Assembly: GCF_000237925.1 (NCBI RefSeq)
Contig: NC_031495.1
Span: forward strand, 14,953,749 to 15,017,748
Source: Schistosoma mansoni
Taxonomy: Eukaryota > Platyhelminthes > Trematoda > Strigeidida > Schistosomatidae
Reading direction: 5' to 3'
Length of the DNA stretch: 64,000 nt
Position 1 is the stretch's first letter; each line of letters starts with the position of its first letter. Position numbers and translations under genes: made by a program. This document shows positions 62,435-64,000 of the stretch, in pieces. The notes beneath the pieces were generated by a model. The model was not told where the DNA came from. It saw nothing but the letters and a program-made list of their open reading frames with translations, and searched no databases.

Positions 62435-63890
62435 GCTGTTACAGAACCAACAAGGTTGCTCGAGGCTTACAGTGAACATTTGACGGACTCCGGTGGTATT
62501 ATGCAGCAGTCCGTCTCGGCATTGGTGGAGTTGATGTCGTCAGCCAACCGCAAACTTGTTCCAAAATGCATTTCTTTGTGTATTATCGCTTCGTCGTCTC
62601 CAGAAATACAATTGCAGTTATGTAAAGATGGTGCATGGGAAATATTACTCAAATGGCTTCAAGAAGCCCTCAAAGAGGATAATTACGCATTTCTGTTAGA
62701 GCTCTTAAAAGTGTACTTGCTACTCCCGGTGAGACTGGAACAGCTTACACAGAATGTTTGTCCCAAACTAATAAATTCTCTGACGAAACGTTGTGATCAT
62801 GAAGGTAATGTGCACTAAGGCATAATTAAGTCCATAATAGAGGTAAAATCTGTGGCTGCCGAGATTGTAAAAAAATGGAAGGAAGTTATAAGTTCTGATT
62901 CCCGCCAGTTGGTCTGTAAGTTAGGTTAGCACCACCTAATGTATTTATAGCAAATCATGTAAAAAGGAAAAAAGCAGAAACTGAGACAAAAACAATTAGC
63001 AAAGATGCTCAGTCGCATGAGACATTAAGAGATGAGAAAAAACGCCGAAGTACTGTTAAAATACCCCCTAACAATATGCGGACAGCAGGTATGGAGGACA
63101 CACCTGCACAAGCCCAGCCTAAATCTAGATCGGATATATTCGCGAAGAAAAAGTAAGCCGCGGTAGCGATTCTTAATCTTTTTTTTCCAGCAAAATCGAA
63201 CATGATAATAGTCTGACATCTGAGCTCCCGATTGAATCCTTCCATCAAAAAATAACTGTTACTCCGACGGAATCTCGCAAAGGTATTTTGACATTTGAAA
63301 ATACAAATGGTTCAATTTGTTTCAGAGATTCACGAGAGTTCGGATTTTATCAATGCACTCACTACTTCTCCGTGTCCCGTTGTTCGAAAAAAGAGGAAAA
63401 TATCTCCTAAAATCGAGCCAGTTGTACAAACAGATCTCTCCACTGTATGTCCGTTTAATAATATACTAGCAGTTTTAGAGCAAAGAAGAAAATTATACGG
63501 AGTTATCTGATCAGAGCAGTGCACTTGATTCATTTTCAAACTCACCTAAGGGAATGGGCTCCAGAAAATCCTCATTGTCCAACATTTATTCGACTTTCAC
63601 TGCTGAGAATAAACCTAAAAAACGAGTGTCTTGGGCTGATGAGGACAAGCTACAATCTTTCTACTATTTCGAGCTAGATGAGTCTGAGAGAGGTAAATTG
63701 AGATTATTTTTAGGATGTATTTGTCTGTGATCTGTTTTCCTCAATCCTAACCAATATTGCTATATACATCATGTTTTATACAGTTAACGTGAATCGAGTA
63801 TCCATTGAGGATATTCGTCGCAAGGAACATTCCATGGAACGTCAGCTTTTCAAACGATCCCATGAAGACACCGATGTCTATTCTCAAAAG
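62435..63890 (+). CDS. PPP1R10: PNUTS (PPP1R10) homologue, 5' part, runs off the window
   Basis: Exons are 62435-62804, 62841-62915, 62951-63152, 63191-63282, 63326-63444, 63479-63692 and 63784-63890 (donor GTAAGT at 63891). Introns are only 36, 35, 38, 43, 34 and 91 nt, with consistent phases. Exons 1-2 encode a TFIIS N-terminal-like (LW) helical domain: LLEAYSEHL, KLVPKCISLCIIASSSPEI, ILLKWLQEAL and AAEIVKKWKEV, collinear with the start of PNUTS. A basic, nuclear-localisation-like linker follows (VKRKKAE, VRKKRKISP). Then comes KKRVSWADEDKLQSFYYFEL with DESERVNVNRV: the PP1-docking motif (KRVSW, codons at about 63620-63634) and the conserved block after it. PNUTS targets protein phosphatase 1 to chromatin and to RNA polymerase II at termination. 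Only about five residues seem missing at the N-terminus. The 3' part lies beyond 64000. Confidence 0.9.
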
Positions 63891-64000
63891 GTAAGTTAAA
63901 CTCGATATAGCTCCAAAGTGCGACGGCTTTAAGTATCTGAAGCTATCAATAATCATGAGCTTTTATAATTTAATTTCATAATAATGTATATATTATCAAG

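Noticed and set aside
62384-62818. Single-exon PNUTS start at the ATG at 62384 with stop TAA at 62816
   Set aside because: The 17 codons before 62435 are intron ending in a pyrimidine run and cag, and the last five codons are intron 1. Splicing at 62804/62841 gives a gapless fit to the family.
62805-62819. A 15-nt intron (gtaatgtgcactaag) restoring the frame
   Set aside because: The 36-nt intron 62805-62840 uses the same donor, keeps the frame, needs no implausibly small intron and gives a better match to PNUTS.

Overview
The window reads as nuclear DNA of a digenean flatworm, most likely a blood fluke (Schistosomatidae). It is AT-rich, has split metazoan genes with both very short (34-53 nt) and multi-kilobase introns, and is crowded with decayed retroelements of kinds known from schistosomes: RTE/SR2-like and CR1-like non-LTR elements, Ty3/gypsy pol relics, and tRNA-derived SINEs carrying a hammerhead-ribozyme core (Smalpha type). 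There is one 200-base run of N at 44728-44927. The species assignment is inference.

Five conserved protein genes can be assembled from exons, most of which are too short to show as long ORFs. In order they are: a TspanC8-type tetraspanin (+, 4963-19406, 6 exons, 286 aa); a Chibby homologue (+, 21668-25144, 3 exons, 142 aa); a TMEM242 homologue (+, 26030-27861, 3 exons, 134 aa); an RSRC2 homologue (-, 39226-30088, 7 exons, 407 aa); and the 5' part of a PNUTS/PPP1R10 homologue (+, 62435 to beyond 63890, at least 7 exons). Splice sites and reading phases agree across all the junctions listed. The genes do not form an obvious pathway. The three plus-strand neighbours each have an unpaired 3' splice site shortly before the start codon, which would fit a non-coding 5' exon or spliced-leader trans-splicing.

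Repeats fill the rest. At 1-3.6 kb lie minus-strand reading-frame remnants and a plus-strand CR1-like reverse transcriptase relic. Tetraspanin intron 1 holds an antisense gypsy element (6.0-9.3 kb). Intron 3 holds a rearranged RTE copy (12.2-13.5 kb) butted against an opposite-strand fragment of another RTE family, plus a SINE pair. Introns 4 and 5 hold a long hairpin, LTR-like sequence and a solo RTE 3' end. Chibby intron 1 holds a short element that joins sequences matching the two ends of an RTE. RSRC2 intron 3 holds a nearly full-length RTE (33.5-37.4 kb) with one stop and one frameshift. From 39 to 62 kb I see no confident host gene: there is a second gypsy relic (40.5-41.4 kb), more SINEs, dispersed A-rich repeats, a pair of nearly identical 750-bp inverted repeats (43975-44727 and 50072-50823) with the N gap at the inner edge of the left arm, a third RTE family relic on the minus strand, and a second RTE (51.2-54.6 kb).

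The most unusual signals are SINE pairs arranged head to head, each arm with a recognisable hammerhead-type core in various states of decay, and the short non-autonomous element whose ends match the autonomous RTE at 51-54.6 kb.
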